Source: Schistocephalus solidus (taxonomy: Eukaryota; Platyhelminthes; Cestoda; Diphyllobothriidea; Diphyllobothriidae). Taken from it: 64,000 bases of DNA. The stretch lies in assembly GCA_017591395.1 (NCBI GenBank), contig WEDG01011602.1, forward strand, positions 21,461 through 85,460, written 5' to 3'. Positions 43,301 to 55,599 of this stretch are shown one piece after another. Position 1 is the first letter of the stretch. Each line of letters starts with the position of its first letter. Both the position numbers and the translations under genes were made by a program. The notes beneath the pieces are model-generated. The model searched no databases. It worked only from the letters and a program-made list of their open reading frames with translations, and was not told the origin of the DNA.

Positions 43301-46208
43301 ATACACCGGTTGACCCTCTGTTCCCTCTTAATCACCGAACGTTTCGCCGTGAAATGTAAGTAACCAGTGTTTTTCCCCAGACGCGGCATTCTCACATTCC
43401 CCCTCTCCATGTGTATAAACGGTATTCTGTCTCAGTATCTCTTGGCTGTGCCCTCTATATGCTCGTTTGAGCCTATGCATAATTGGGCAGCTATATCTTG
43501 TTCCTGATCGATCTGCTAAACTTTGGGAACGCTAAATTTTTGCTCTTTTAATTGAAAGACCCTCGAAAACCATCGGTTCTCGTATAAGCGCTCCAGGAAG
43601 GATGGTTGCTAATCGGTCACCACCTTTGTTTTCCCGAGTAAATGCGGCCGGGGAGAAGAATTATTTGGAATATTATGACTATGTTAAGGCGGCCCAGAAC
43701 CCAATGCACCAGTCTTGTCCGAAGATCTTCACGCGGAACAAGAAGGGACCACGTTTCAAAACAGACTTGCTTGCCAAGTGCGTGCGTGAATCAGCTATCA
43801 ACACACCATCTGACCACGCATGACATTCCGTGAGAGGTCTCCGTCCGGGTCGGCCAGTCGGAACGCGCCCGCTCTACAATGCTGTTGGTTTTATATATGG
43901 CGCATTGGAAGGGTTTGAAAGGCTGGTGTGTGTGCAGTGATTGTCACGTTAAGTCGGTCCTTTCTGTCATTCCTGTCTATTTTATGTCCTGCATAATAAA
44001 TGGGATCATACTACCAAAGAACGCTAGAAACTGTCTCTCGGAAGGAGGGGGCATTTCGACCGACAGCAGACTTTCGGCAAAGGGAAAAGATTTTGTGCAA
44101 CTCCATGTTCAAACCTCCACGTAAATCAAGGTTTCTAGCATCCCGTTAAATATTTATAGCACGCGCGTCCCCATACATTTGTGAAGTTTCCTCTGCCGAA
44201 GGCTGACCCTTCCGTTCATCAAGCTCCTATCGCCCCTCTTCCTGATTTGTGCACGCGCGTCTTGAAATATATCCTTCAGCCCAAAATATTCAATTGACGT
44301 CCTATCTTGCTTCGGCCGGGACCGCCTATGGAACAGGTCCTATCTCTTATTTCATTAGCCCTCGCTTTTTCCCTGTTTTTTCTGTTTGCAGCTCAGAATA
44401 AAAGCGAGTCTATAAGAGATATTGAGGCTCTTGTATCAGGCATGTATGCCACTGCATTCGAAGGACATGAACATCAAAAAGTATGAAACCTAGTAGCTAA
44501 CACGGAGTCAAAATAGGAACGAAATCCTACGGCACGAAAGCACTCCGACATGGAATGGAATCCAACCAATCCAAATCTCCATCTGTTCCTGCCCCTTGTA
44601 AGGGTTTTCTGACAGACTTCGATGTACCATTTGATGTTAAGTTCTGTGAGGGGCCAGCACTCCCCTATGTTTATGTAACCCACGACGACAGTTGGCGCTA
44701 GTCCAGGATGGGGTCAGAGTGATCGATTGTCGGTGAAGAGGTCGGTGCCTCTTCCATTCTCAAACGCTGACCCCCGTCCCCGCCGTTATCGTCACCACAT
44801 ATCCTGTCATTGTCTCCCGCTCAATGTCAGCATCCCCTCGTCCTGACCCTGCAGTTGCCAACAGCACTGCACTCCTCCAACGGACATGAAAGAATTTCCC
44901 CTACTTCATATGGGACCTGGCTACATCTAACGCTCCCTTCCTTATTTTCTTTGTACCCTTTCATGCATTTATATCTTTCTTAGTAGTAGAACCCGTTTCC
45001 TACATTTCCGCTGTTTCTTCTAATGACCGCTGCACTTGCGTGATCGACATGGTGTTTAGCCATTCTGTTGGTGGGCTTTTTATATTGAGTCGTCATCTTT
45101 TTCTGCTCTCCATTCGCATGTGAATTCTCTTATATTTTATTCAAACAACAAAAATGAGGTCATCAGCGCATGACGCTGGTACCATTTTGAAGGAAGTCCA
45201 ATTTGATCGATATTTTGAGGCGCATTGAAGGGTGATTCTTCTTGATGTCAATAGATGCATTCTTTCGTCATTCGTTTGTGAGCTTCCGGTGTTGTGTGTT
45301 TTGTATGCTCAACCTTATTCCTGGTGAATGGATGACATTTTTTGCTGAAAGTTTTGGAATTTTACCTTCAAAATAAAGTGTAGCTTTCGTTCTTTTTCTC
45401 TCTTCAGTACTCGCACCGACTAAAAAGGATTATCGATGCTTTACTCTCCCGTGTGTGTGTGCCAATCTCGAAGTTTTCTGCCTCTACACTTAGGCTTGAT
45501 CTAAAACAACCACCTCCGCGGTGTTGATTGGTCGTGAGGTCCCCTATAAAGAAGGTTTGGGTCGTGTTTGTTATTGGATCCATGAACCTAGGAATAAAAT
45601 ACATTTTAAGTAAGTAACCTACGTTGGGTTGGTATAAAGCGCCTACCTGGCCTGACATTTCGTGTAGATACTCGAACTCAGCATCCAAGAGGCGATCAAA
45701 AAGCGTTTCGATACAGTCAAAATCCTTAAAATAGTTGACAGCCTTCAGATTTGCGCAATGGTTTTGAGTGATACTTTTCTCTCTCGCAGTAGATCGACAG
45801 GCAACTTTACCTTCTGCTGGACAGACAACAGTCGGCATGCATTTTAACACTGCGACGGGTAATATGCGGAAGAGTAAAGCTGCCATTTAATTATCTGGTC
45901 CATTAGCAACACTTTTTATGAAGCTGCTGAAATCTGGGAGGTCCGCTGTGTCCAACAAATCAATAAACATGCAGTAAGAAAGCAACCACCTCCATAATTG
46001 CTGCTGCAGCTCTCTGTGCCTCCAGTGACAGTTAGAATTCGCCCTCCATCCCTCTGTTAGTAGTAAAGACTTAACTTTTACCATGTGCATTGACAGCCAA
46101 TTGCGCCGACACGATGTCCCTGTATATCGGTCCTTTGAAAGGCTGCCGACTGATCCTGATACCAGACCATGCCGTCAGTCTAGTGTGTTGTGGGTTGAGT
46201 GGTAGCAG
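40396..46208. other. Intergenic stretch between VPS50 and LINE copy C
   Basis: Contains a weak telomere-like tract (40740-40830) and the possible minus-strand exon at 42956-43143. At 45400-46090 there is a minus-strand frame with protein-like composition ('FKDFDCIETLFDRLLDAEFE' and 'FIDLLDTADLPDFSSFIKSV', separated by one TAA). I could not assign the latter to a family or to clear splice sites. The remainder shows nothing recognisable. Confidence 0.4.
42956..43143 (-). CDS. Possible exon of a minus-strand membrane protein
   Basis: The minus strand has a 'gtcgacag' acceptor-like site at about 43144, then a hydrophobic segment 'AIDVVIAVVVFILNVIVALL' and a hydrophilic tail 'HDKGNSHCKCPESSNSGIEV' ... 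'SRVRMSKE', ending at a strong gtgagt donor (42950-42955). It would be a single-pass membrane segment with a cytoplasmic tail. No family was recognised and no neighbouring exons were found, so this may be chance. Confidence 0.22.
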
Positions 46209-46223
46209 GGTCAGCTGGGGGAG

Positions 46224-46853
46224 GTGGGTGCCGGCTACACTTTCTTCTGGAGCGGCCGGCCAAAGGCAGAGCGACGCGACGCTGGTGTGGCCTTTGCCAT
46301 CCGGAACGACATTGTGGGACGTCTGCCCTGTCTGCTGCAGGGTATCAATGATCGCCCTGATGAGCCTCCGCCTGCCTCTTTGGGAGACCAGTTCGCCACC
46401 ATCATCAGCGCCTACGCTCCCCCAATGACGAGCTCTGATGCGGCGAAGGATAAATTCTACGAAGACCTGCATGCCTTGCTGGCGACTGTGCCGAAAGAGG
46501 ACAAGTTAATTGTCCTTGGTGACTTCAATGCCCGCGTCGGGACGGACCACGCTGCCTGGCAGGGAGTGCTGAGTCCCCACGGTCTCGGTAGCTGTAACGA
46601 TAACGGCCTCCTTCTTCTGCGCACGTGTGCGGAACACCGTCTCCTGCTGACCAACACCTTCTCCCGCCTTCCGACGCGGGAGAAGGCCACGTGGATGCAC
46701 CCTCGGTCACGGCGCTGGCATCTGCTGGACCATGTTCTCGTCCGGAGGCGAGATCGACAGGACGTGCTGGTAACCAAAGCGATCCGCGATGTCGATGGTT
46801 GGACAGATCACCGCCTCGTCATCTCCCAGATGAGGCTCCGACTGCAACCCTGA
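46224..46853 (+). pseudogene. Endonuclease domain, copy C (N-terminus lost)
   Basis: 209 codons. It carries '[20 protein letters not shown]', '[20 protein letters not shown]', '[20 protein letters not shown]' and the catalytic '[18 protein letters not shown]'. It ends at TGA where copy A keeps Arg. The first about 75 residues of the domain (present in copy A) are missing, so it cannot be active. Confidence 0.88.
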
Positions 46854-46907
46854 CGAAGGCCCCAAGGTAACAGGCCACCATGTAAGTTAAATACTCTTTT
46901 ATTAAAT

Positions 46908-48698
46908 TTGCCTGCTCACTGTTTTGTTTTCCGCAACCAAATAACCGAGAAACTGGAGGACCTGCATGCTCCAGATGATAACGCTACCGTGGAGACACGA
47001 TGGTGTCAACTGCGAAATGTCATCCAGTCCACCGCCCTCGATGTCCTCGGATGCGCACGCCGTCGACACCAGGACTGGTTTGACGACAATGACGCCGATA
47101 TCAGCAACTTACTCGCGGATAAGTATGGACTACACAAAGCCTACATGGACCTTTGGACTTACGCCACCAAAGCAGCCTTCTTCAGATGCCGGCGCCTTGT
47201 ACGGCAACGGCTGCGGGAGATGCAGGATGCCTGGATGATCCGAAAGGCTGAGGAAATCCAGGGGTATGCAGACCGCAAGGAAATCAAAAACTTTTTCAAA
47301 GCCATCAAGGCCATCTACGGCCCGTGTGTCAAAAGGACCGCACTGCTGCTCAGATCTGACGAGACAACACTGCTGACAGAGAAATCGCAAATTCTGAAGC
47401 GCTGGGCCGAGCACTTCAGAAATGTCCTTAATTGCTCATCAGCCATCTCCGATGCTGCCATTGACCGGCTCCCTCAAGTGGACACGAACAATGACCTGGA
47501 CCTGCCGCCTTCCCTACCAGAAACCATCCGGGCCGTGCAGCAGATTCCCAGCGGTAAAGCACCGGGATCCGACGCAATCCCACCGGAAGTCTACAAGCAC
47601 GGTGGGCCCCGGCTGATGGCAGAACTCACAACACTCTTCCAGGAGATGTGGCACCAAGGACAAGTTCCTCAGGATTTCAAAGACGCGACCATCGTCCATC
47701 TCTACAAACGGAAGGGGAACCGGCAACTCTGTGATACTCACAGAGGCATCTCGTTGCTGAACATCGCCGGGAAGATCTTCGCCCATATCCTTCTCAATCG
47801 TCTTAACGGTCACCTAGAGCAAAGCCTTCTCCCGGAAAGCCAATGTGGCTTCCGCCGACACCGTGGAACAACCGATATGATCTTTGCCGCCCGCCAGCTA
47901 CAAGAGAAGTGCCAGGAGATGCGAACTCACCTATACACTACCTTCGTGGATCTAACGAAAGCCTTTGACACGGTGAATCGTGACGGACTGTGGAAAATCA
48001 TGCAGAAATTCGGCTGTCCTGAGCGGTTCACGCACATGGTGCGTCAGCTTCATGACGGGATGACGGCGCGCGTCACTGACAACGGGCCGGTATCCGAAGC
48101 ATTCGCAGTGACCAACGGAGTGAATCAGGGCTGCGTATTGGCCCCCACCCTCTTCAGTCTCATGTTCTCGGCTATGCTGATGGACGCCTACCGTGATGAG
48201 CAGCCTTGTATCCGCATCGCCTACAGAACTGACGGGCACCTTCTCAAAAGTCGGCGTATGCAGGCTCCAACGCGCGTGTCTACGACTACAGTCCATGACT
48301 TGCTCTTCGCGGACGACTGCGCCCTTAACACCGTGACGGAGGAGGACAAACAAAGGAGCATGGATCTCTTCGCCAAAGGCTGCGCCGATTTTGGATTAAC
48401 AATCAGTACAGCCAAAACGGTTTTCATGCACCAGCCGCCACCCAGCGCGGAAGACAATGCTCCTCGAATCAATGTCAACGGTGCTCAACTCAAAAACGTG
48501 GAAACCTTCGCTTATCTAGGAAGCACGATGTCGCGCAACACGAGAATCGATGACTTGGTTGCCCAACGGATCTCCACAGCTAGTCAGGCCTTCGGCCGGC
48601 TGCAGGCCTCTGTGTGGAATCGCCACGGTATTCACCTTAACACCAAACTGAAGATGTACAAGGCCGTCGTCTTGACGACACTCCTTTACGGAGCGTAA
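46908..48698 (+). CDS. Reverse transcriptase ORF, copy C (596 codons open)
   Basis: The longest open frame in the window. The upstream 54 bases up to the TGA at 46853 are the linker shared with copy A. Motifs are '[20 protein letters not shown]' (about residue 217), '[20 protein letters not shown]' (about 280), '[20 protein letters not shown]' with the motif A Asp near residue 348, '[20 protein letters not shown]' (about 405) and '[20 protein letters not shown]' with FADD at about 467-470. All catalytic residues look intact. The frame ends at a TAA replacing the Glu of '[10 protein letters not shown]', so the C-terminal block and fingers are cut off. Confidence 0.92.
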   Translation: MPAHCFVFRNQITEKLEDLHAPDDNATVETRWCQLRNVIQSTALDVLGCARRRHQDWFDDNDADISNLLADKYGLHKAYMDLWTYATKAAFFRCRRLVRQRLREMQDAWMIRKAEEIQGYADRKEIKNFFKAIKAIYGPCVKRTALLLRSDETTLLTEKSQILKRWAEHFRNVLNCSSAISDAAIDRLPQVDTNNDLDLPPSLPETIRAVQQIPSGKAPGSDAIPPEVYKHGGPRLMAELTTLFQEMWHQGQVPQDFKDATIVHLYKRKGNRQLCDTHRGISLLNIAGKIFAHILLNRLNGHLEQSLLPESQCGFRRHRGTTDMIFAARQLQEKCQEMRTHLYTTFVDLTKAFDTVNRDGLWKIMQKFGCPERFTHMVRQLHDGMTARVTDNGPVSEAFAVTNGVNQGCVLAPTLFSLMFSAMLMDAYRDEQPCIRIAYRTDGHLLKSRRMQAPTRVSTTTVHDLLFADDCALNTVTEEDKQRSMDLFAKGCADFGLTISTAKTVFMHQPPPSAEDNAPRINVNGAQLKNVETFAYLGSTMSRNTRIDDLVAQRISTASQAFGRLQASVWNRHGIHLNTKLKMYKAVVLTTLLYGA

Positions 48699-49990
48699 AC
48701 CTGAACCGTCTACTCGAACCAAGCCAGGAAGCTGAATCACTTTCATCTCAGCTGCATCCGCAGAATACTGAAGCTGAGATGGCAAGACAGGATCCCGGAC
48801 ATGGAAGTCCTAGAGCGGACCGGAATCATCAGCATCCATGCCATGCTGAGGCAAGCGCAACTGCGATGGAGCGGCCACCTGGTAAGAATGGACGACGAGC
48901 GACTACCCAAACGACTTTTCTACGGAGATGTCGCTACGGGTTCTCGCCGGTAGGGAGGTCAAAAACGACGCTACAAGGACACTGAAGAAATCGCTGAAGC
49001 AACTGCAAATCAACTCGGCGACCTGGGAGGACCTCGCCCAGGATAGACCGGCATGGAGAAGATCAGTGAAGACTGGTTCAGCAATCTATGAGGCCAACCG
49101 GATCGCCGTCGCCAAGGCCAAAAGAGCGGCACGAAAGTCACCAGCGCCCCGGACCAACACCGCCAATGCCCAGGCCCTGCCAACATGCCCGCGCTGTCAA
49201 CGCATCTTCCGCGCGCGAATCGGCCTGGTTGGACATCTTCGGACGCAATGCACCAACAATCCGACAATTCCAATTTCTACGTCAAATTCTGTCAACCCTC
49301 CTTCAGACGCCCCCACTCTCTCCCTGACATCAATTCCATCACTCCCACCATCATAGAGACCATGTCCATCTTCTCATCGCCTGTTACCCCCACGACCGCA
49401 ACCACTACCGCCTTCACCTTCACTACCACCACCACCACCATCAGCGATGGGGAATCTCTCTTAAGCTGTAATCAATGCGACCGCACATTCACCTCACGCA
49501 TCGGCCTGGTCGGTCACTAGCGAATACATCGTACAGAGACCGGTGAGCCAGTGCCTGTAGCACCATCACACAGCAGAGATCGTCGACTCCACTGCCCTCA
49601 CTGTCCTCGCGCATTCACTCATCGCATGGGCCTATTCGGTCACATGCGCATCCATGACAGCGGAATACACCACAATGCCGACAACACTGATACACCATGC
49701 ACACCCTCTGCTCCTGCCATTCTTAGCGCCCTGCCACCCCAACTACCATGAATGACATCCCCCCAGCCTCTACCGATTTCTCCTGCCCACACTGCGCCCT
49801 CCAACTTCAACTCACGCATCGGCCTGGTCGGTCACCTGCGAATCCATCGCACGGAGGCTGGTGAACCAGTGCCTGGGGCTCCGACATACAGTTGACGCGC
49901 CTGCCTTCACTGCCTTCACTGCTCCCGCACATTTACACACCGCATGGGCCTATTAGGACACATGCGCCTCCATGACAACCTGCGGTAAAC
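48699..49990 (+). pseudogene. C-terminal RT block and zinc fingers, copy C (broken)
   Basis: Continues the RT: '[20 protein letters not shown]', '[16 protein letters not shown]' then TAG, a frameshift, and '[20 protein letters not shown]' running directly into '[20 protein letters not shown]' and finger 1 '[20 protein letters not shown]' Cys (about 49187-49250). Further fingers follow at about 49465-49530 (broken by TAG in the His-rich end), 49595-49660, about 49780-49850 and about 49895-49970. The direct RT-to-finger continuity in one frame (48928-49356) is the key evidence that the fingers belong to the element. Confidence 0.82.
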
Positions 49991-51465
49991 CACCGGAGGC
50001 TAAGCTACATTATCACACACTAACTACACCAATACATCGACAACACTCTCACAATCACCATTTACCAGAGTAAATTACGGTTTCCTAGAAACCGTGGCTG
50101 GGAAGGCTGCCAATCTGACGCTTCCACGAGACCACGCCATTGGCTCAGTGCATGTGCTGTGTGTGTCGAGTGGCTGACCAGTGGACTGGGAGTCAGACGG
50201 CGATGGCTACTCCATATCCCATGAGTAAGTAAATCCTGGTGTGTGCGTTATGGGGGCCAGGTCGTGCTGTGGCGCGCGAGGACGGGTACGCTGATCCGTC
50301 AGCCAATGCGCCCCCTCCCACATCAGGCAACTAACCAGCTCGGATAGTGGTCTGATGGTGGGGTGGGGGAGAGAATAAGGTCGACAGCTCAGCCCATGTT
50401 TCTCACTATAAATAATCTGACGTGCTTGAAAACTATCACGGTGCGCTAAAAGCCGTGGCTTGGAAGGTTGCCAACTGACGGGATAACTCGGACCGCGTGG
50501 TCAGCCCAATGTGTGTTTTGTGTGGAGTGGCTGACTGGCGGACTGAGAGCCAGGCTGCAATGGCTCCTTCTTAATGTGGTCTTTATGGCACTCCCACTCT
50601 GTGAGATCCGAGCCAGGTGTGGTGGTACGCCCAGGGGCGGCACCGGCCGCGCCAGCCACCTGCGTCCTCTCTCAACTCCGGTCTTCTTGCCTGTGTCGTG
50701 AGACCAGGCTCAGGTGTGGGGGGAGAAGAGTGTGCGGTAACGTTAACCACCGCGGTTGGAATGTTGCCAACTGACAATTGCACTCAGACCTCGCAGTTAG
50801 TCAAATGTGTTTTGTGTGGAGTGGCTGACTGGTGGTCTGAGAGTCGGGCTGCGATGGCTCCTTCTTAACGTGACCTCTGGCTATCTCACACATGTGAGAT
50901 GTAAGCCTTTCAACCCCCTGTTGTGTGAAATCCTGGTGCTTGTGTTTGGGGGGCCAGGTCGTGTATGTAGTACACGTAGACGAGGTCACCTGCAGCTGCG
51001 CCTGCTCCCGCATCAGACAACTGACCACCTCGGACAGTGGTCTGATTGTGGGGGTGGGGGAGAGAGTGAGGTCGAGAGCTCAGCGTATTTTCCTCACTAT
51101 TAACAATCTGACGCGCTTGAAACTATCACGGTGCGCTAAAAGCCGTGGCTTGGAATGTTGCCAACTGACGGGATAACTCGGACCGCATGGTCAGCCCAAT
51201 GTGTGTTTTGTGTGGAGTGGTTGACTGGCGGACTGAGAGTCAGGTTGCAATGGCTCCTTCTTAATGTGGCCTTTATGGCACTCCCACTCAGTTGGGATCC
51301 TTTTTGTGGTGGACCACAGTGTTTTGACCTGCGTCCTCTCTGGTCTTCTTGACTTTGTCTTGCCACCGGGCCCAGGTAGGGGAGTGGAGTTTAAAGTGGG
51401 ATAGATGCAGTGCAAGTGTACTCTTACTCTTATCCAGCGCCAGTCACCGTTCCTGCACCACCCTG
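49990..51465 (+). repeat. 3' tail of LINE copy C with tandem duplication
   Basis: Colinear with the reverse complement of 28338-29780. The block beginning 'aaactatcacggtgcgctaa' occurs at about 50430 and 51120, a period near 690 bp. After the zinc-finger stop a short inverted motif around 'aaaccaccggaggctaagc' is shared with copy B ('cctccggtagtttaccggag', itself a near-perfect palindrome at 29781-29800). Confidence 0.75.
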
Positions 51466-52020
51466 CTGTCAAAATCGACTGTCTAACTGTTGTATATCGG
51501 ACCTAAATGTAACGTAACGGTCATCACATATGCACCAGTGGACCTGCCGGAAGTATTAGCAGGTACTTGGCCGAAAACATTTCGTCGCGCTCGTCTCACA
51601 CTGTGTTCAACGCTTATCCGTGCGATGATGAAGACGCACTAAGCAATGCGGCCATTGCCGATACATGTGCGAAGGTGTCTCAGGAAGAGGACGCGATCGC
51701 TGAAAACATTTCTAACTGGTTTCCGATCCAACACGTTTAGCACCTCCTGGAGGAAATGTGTACAACTGTCTTTAAGCTGACATTAAATCAAGATTGAGCG
51801 ACTATCCAAGGGTTGCTGGTACGGACACATTTCGTTTTTCTCGGACTTTCCTAGATGGCATACAGCAATATAAATGCACCAGTTCCAAAGTCATAAATGG
51901 TTTCGGTGAGTTTTAATGTGACATTACTAGCGGTCTGCACCATGAGTATTTAGAACTTTACTGTCTTTAGAAGATTTTTCTACTTGGACTATAGCTTTTT
52001 ACAGTAAGCCACACTTGGGA

Positions 52021-54830
52021 AGGCTATTATTAACTAAATCATACAAACGGTGCACCAGAATAACGCCTTAGAGTCAGTATGTGAGCCTATTTAATGACGG
52101 TTAAATTACTACTAATTAAATGTGTACGTTGATTCATGTTCTCGTATGACTTTCTGGCAGTGAAGTCTTCCAGAATAATACACATTTAAGTTCTTATATT
52201 TCTCCAGAAATTAAGCTGCGAGCTTGGGGTGAATTCATTTGCCCAAACCTGGTTACTTCCATTTCGAAAGTTGATATGAATATGTGAACTTAAATTCATA
52301 AGTTTCAGCGGAGTTACCAAGTAATATTACCATTCTACCATCAGACAGTTTATAAATACTGATGAATTTACAGTACCTTGCTGGGAGTACGGTAAATCAA
52401 CTAGTCTTTATAATGCCCATCACACAATCATATAAAAAAGTTGATGAGTAATTTTAAGCTTGCAAGGAAATAATTGTGGTACAAAGAGGCAGATAAGCCA
52501 CGCGCATGACACAAAACGTTACAGCGACGAAAGTTGGGTGGAAAGTCCCGAACAATCTATGAACTCTGATGTTTTTCTATTTAGCAATATCTGTGCAAAG
52601 ATTGTTGCATTGATATTCTACACGTTGGCAGCACACACAGAAGGGCTATTAAATAAGCATTTTTTTGAAGTAAGAATGCTTTTGTTGGTTGCAGTAAAAA
52701 AGAACTCAAAAGCTATAGAAGTTAAGTAGAGGATTTTTGCGGATTTGAATAATTTATTTGACCCACTTATGGGAAACACAGTGGCGTCGGTGGGATGTAC
52801 ACAGATAGATAGACATAGAAGTTTCTTTTAATATAATTATATGGAGATGAGCATAAGCCTTAAAATTTTGCAATAGGTTATTATACTTATCGGATGAAAA
52901 AAATGACCCCTTTAGGGAAAATGCGACTAATTCCCTGAAAGGTACATGGTAGTTACCCGAGGGCTTCAGTAAAAAATTTTGAAGAATCTTCAACCATAAG
53001 TTTTAGGTCAGTTCGAAAAAATGTCCGCAGGATCCTGTTTTTTATCTTTTGTGACCGCAAATGTGTTTTTCTTATAAACCCATCTTGTTTTATGCTAGCT
53101 GACTTATCCGAAAAATTGGCTTACCTATTGATAAGAAACATTGTTTTCCAGGAGCCAGGTTAAAGAAGAGTCCTTTCTTTCGATGCAGTGTCTACAGTAG
53201 ATTCCCTTTCTCATGAAATATCAACGAAAATTCTGAAACTTAGTTTCGATTCAAACAAATTACTTAAGTAGGGGTTGTTATACTGATTATCTTGCAGTCG
53301 AATCCTGAGATATTTCAGTCACAGGAAGATGTCGCTTTTTGAACGAGTTTTTTTTCAAACCACCTAAAAAAGTACTCTCTGTAAAAATGGCTTTTTAAGT
53401 AGTACATATTTTTCTAGCTGAGAAGGGTTGTTGTAAAGATATTTCAGTCACAGTTGGATACCGTCTATTGAAAGAACTTCTTTCTAACCACCCGCAAAAA
53501 GTATACTCTGTCAAAAATGGATAATCAAGTAGTATGCAATTTTCTCAGTTATTTTTGATGCTCTTATTCATTGAAATATATTATACAGAAAATAGGCTCG
53601 AAAATATCATTTCTTGTACTCTTTTGAAAGCCACTTACGTCTTCTTCAGTAAGTAATTTGTTTGAATCGAAACTAAGTTTCAGAATTTTCGTTGACATTT
53701 CATGAGAAAGGGAATCTACTGTAGACACTGCATCGAAAGAAAGGACTCTTCTTTAACCTGGCTCCTGGAAAACAATGTTTCTTATCAATAGGTAAGCCAA
53801 TTTTTCGGATAAGTCAGCTAGCATAAAACAAGATTAGTTTATAAGAAAAATACATCTGCGGTCACAAAAGATAAAAAACAGGATCCTGCGGACATTTTTT
53901 CGAACTGACCTAAAACTTTTGGTTGAAGATTCTACATAAATTTTTACTGAAGCCCTCGGGTAACTACCATGTACCTTTCAGGGAATTAGTCGCATTTTCC
54001 CTAAAGGGGTCATTTTTTTCATCCGATAAAGTATAATAACCTATTGCAAAATTTTTACAGGCTTATGCTCATCTCCATATATTATATTAAAAGAAACTAT
54101 GTCTATCTATCTGTGTACATCCCACCGACGCACGTATTTCCCATGAGTCGAAATAAATTATTCAAATCCGCAAAAATCCTCACTAACATCTATAGCTTTT
54201 GATTTCTTTTACTGCAACCGACTAAAAGCATTCATTGCCTCAAAAATGCTTACTAATAGCCCTTCTTGTGCTAGCCTAACGTATGAAATCAATGCAAAAA
54301 TCTTTGCACGGATATTGCTAAATGAAAAACATCAGAGTTCATAGATTGTTCGGATTTCCCGCAACTGTCGTCGCTGTGACGTTTTAGTGTCATGCGCGTA
54401 TTATCTGCCTCTTTTATACCACAATTATTTCCTTAAAGCTTAAAGTTACTCATCAACATTTTATATCATTGATAGTGATGGTCAAATGGGCATTATAAAA
54501 GACTAGTTGATTTACCATACTCCCAGCATGGTACTGGGTACTCTGCTGAAACTTATGAATTTAAGTTCACATACTCATATCAACTTTCGAAATGGAAGTA
54601 ACCAGGTTTGGGCGTGATAATTCACCCGAAGCTCTGCAGCAATGTCTGGAGAAACATAAGAACTTAAATGTGCGTATTCTGGAAGACACTCTCAGAGTCA
54701 TACGAGAACATGAATTAACGTACACGATTTAATTAAGTAATTTAGCCGTTATTAAATCAGGCTCTACATACTGACTTTTCAAGCTTTATTCTGGTGCACC
54801 GTTTTTATGATTTATTTAATAATATCCTAC
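52021..54830. mobile_element. 2.8 kb foldback element with about 1.2 kb inverted arms
   Basis: The left arm 52021-53275 and right arm 53651-54830 are inverted copies. Checkpoints are 'acggtgcaccagaataa' at 52048 against 'ttattctggtgcaccgt' at about 54786; 'gatgtacacagatagataga' at 52792 against 'ctatctatctgtgtacatcc' at about 54104; 'tctacagtagattccctttc' at 53191 against its complement at about 53709; and 'gtttcgattcaaacaaatta' at 53253 against its complement at about 53653. The spacer is about 375 bp. No transposase ORF is present, so it is non-autonomous or was formed by an inverted duplication. The target-site duplication was not resolved. Confidence 0.85.
53276..53650 (+). repeat. Foldback spacer with two tandem repeat units
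   Basis: Two units of about 125-130 bases occur at about 53313-53425 and 53438-53550. Each contains 'gatatttcagtcaca', a 'ttc..aaccacc' segment, 'ctctgt' plus 'aaaaatgg', and 'aagtagta'. A third, diverged unit lies outside the element at 55730-55850 ('ggatatttcagtcacgctag', 'gagtagtatgcattttta') and a fourth trace is at 57890-57990. Confidence 0.6.
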
Positions 54831-54859
54831 TTTTTCCTCTTATAATGAACGACTTAAGA

Positions 54860-54985
54860 ACCTATTATTTATCTGACCCACTTGTGAAAAGCCCGGCGGC
54901 CCAGTGGGATTTGAACCCACGCCAGCAAAATGGAAGGCTTTTAGTACAGCCACGCTCTAGCCATCTGAGCTACGATGTCCCATTG
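54860..54985 (-). repeat. tRNA-headed SINE-like repeat, family 2
   Basis: The minus strand holds A-box-like 'TAGCTCAGATGGCTAGAGCG' and B-box-like 'GTGGGTTCAAATCCCAC', with acceptor-like ends GGGACAT/GGCCGCC. The anticodon arm is expanded, so it is not a standard tRNA. It is followed on the plus strand's left by 'tctgacccacttgtgaaaa', a motif repeated at 52760, 55165 and 59648. A shorter relative occurs at 55150-55230. Confidence 0.55.
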
Positions 54986-55599
54986 GGAGCCCTGAGTTTG
55001 ATCACAAGTGTTCCCAGCCTATTGCGACGTATGGAATCCACCAATTCTGATACGGTATGTCGACTGCCCAAGCAGGATTTCCTAAGCAATCCTTCTCTAA
55101 TCCACCAGATGACTACCAGGTACAGTTAATTGGTACAAGATTTTGCCAGATGGGAATAATTCATTTGACCCACTTTTGAAAACCTTGGCGGCCTCAGGGA
55201 AGGCTTTAATACAGCCAACGCTCTACCCTTGGTTCTGCGGGGATGTATGAAAAAAATTCTGCATTGAAAACCGTCTGGATCCCCGGTGTCTCAGTTGCCG
55301 TTTAAAAATTTCTTTTATCATTTGGACATTTTAAATGTGTGCCTCTTTCATACCGCGTTGCTTTGCAGGAAGGAATGTTAGTAAAATGCAGTCAAATAAT
55401 TTCAAAAAGTGAAATAAAAGTGTTACCTCGGCACTCAAAACTAATCAACGCGCAAGTCACCGTCACTGTACCAGAATGCCGTGGAGCCTATGGTGGACCT
55501 CGTCGGACTACAACGCTCGAATTGTCGTGAGTGAGGCAGACTTATGCAGCATCCACCACACTCTCTCGTCCTTCACCGTTGGGGTGGGTCTTGACACAA

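Larger units (their letters stand above)
46209..51465 (+). mobile_element. LINE-like element copy C, 5'-truncated in the endonuclease
   Basis: Plus-strand copy downstream of VPS50. It begins within the endonuclease at the equivalent of '[14 protein letters not shown]' (about 46209) and runs through RT, zinc fingers and the 1.5 kb duplicated tail to about 51465. The last shared motif is 'accgttcctgcaccacc', the complement of the 'ggtgcagggacggt' end seen in other fragments. Lesions are CGA-to-TGA after the endonuclease (46851-46853), TAA and TGA in the C-terminal RT (48696-48713), TAG near 48951, and a one-base frameshift near 48979. Confidence 0.92.

Noticed and set aside
45404..46090. Minus-strand protein-like frame with one internal TAA
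   Set aside because: Composition is suggestive, but no family, splice pattern or second exon could be supported, so it is not listed as a gene.
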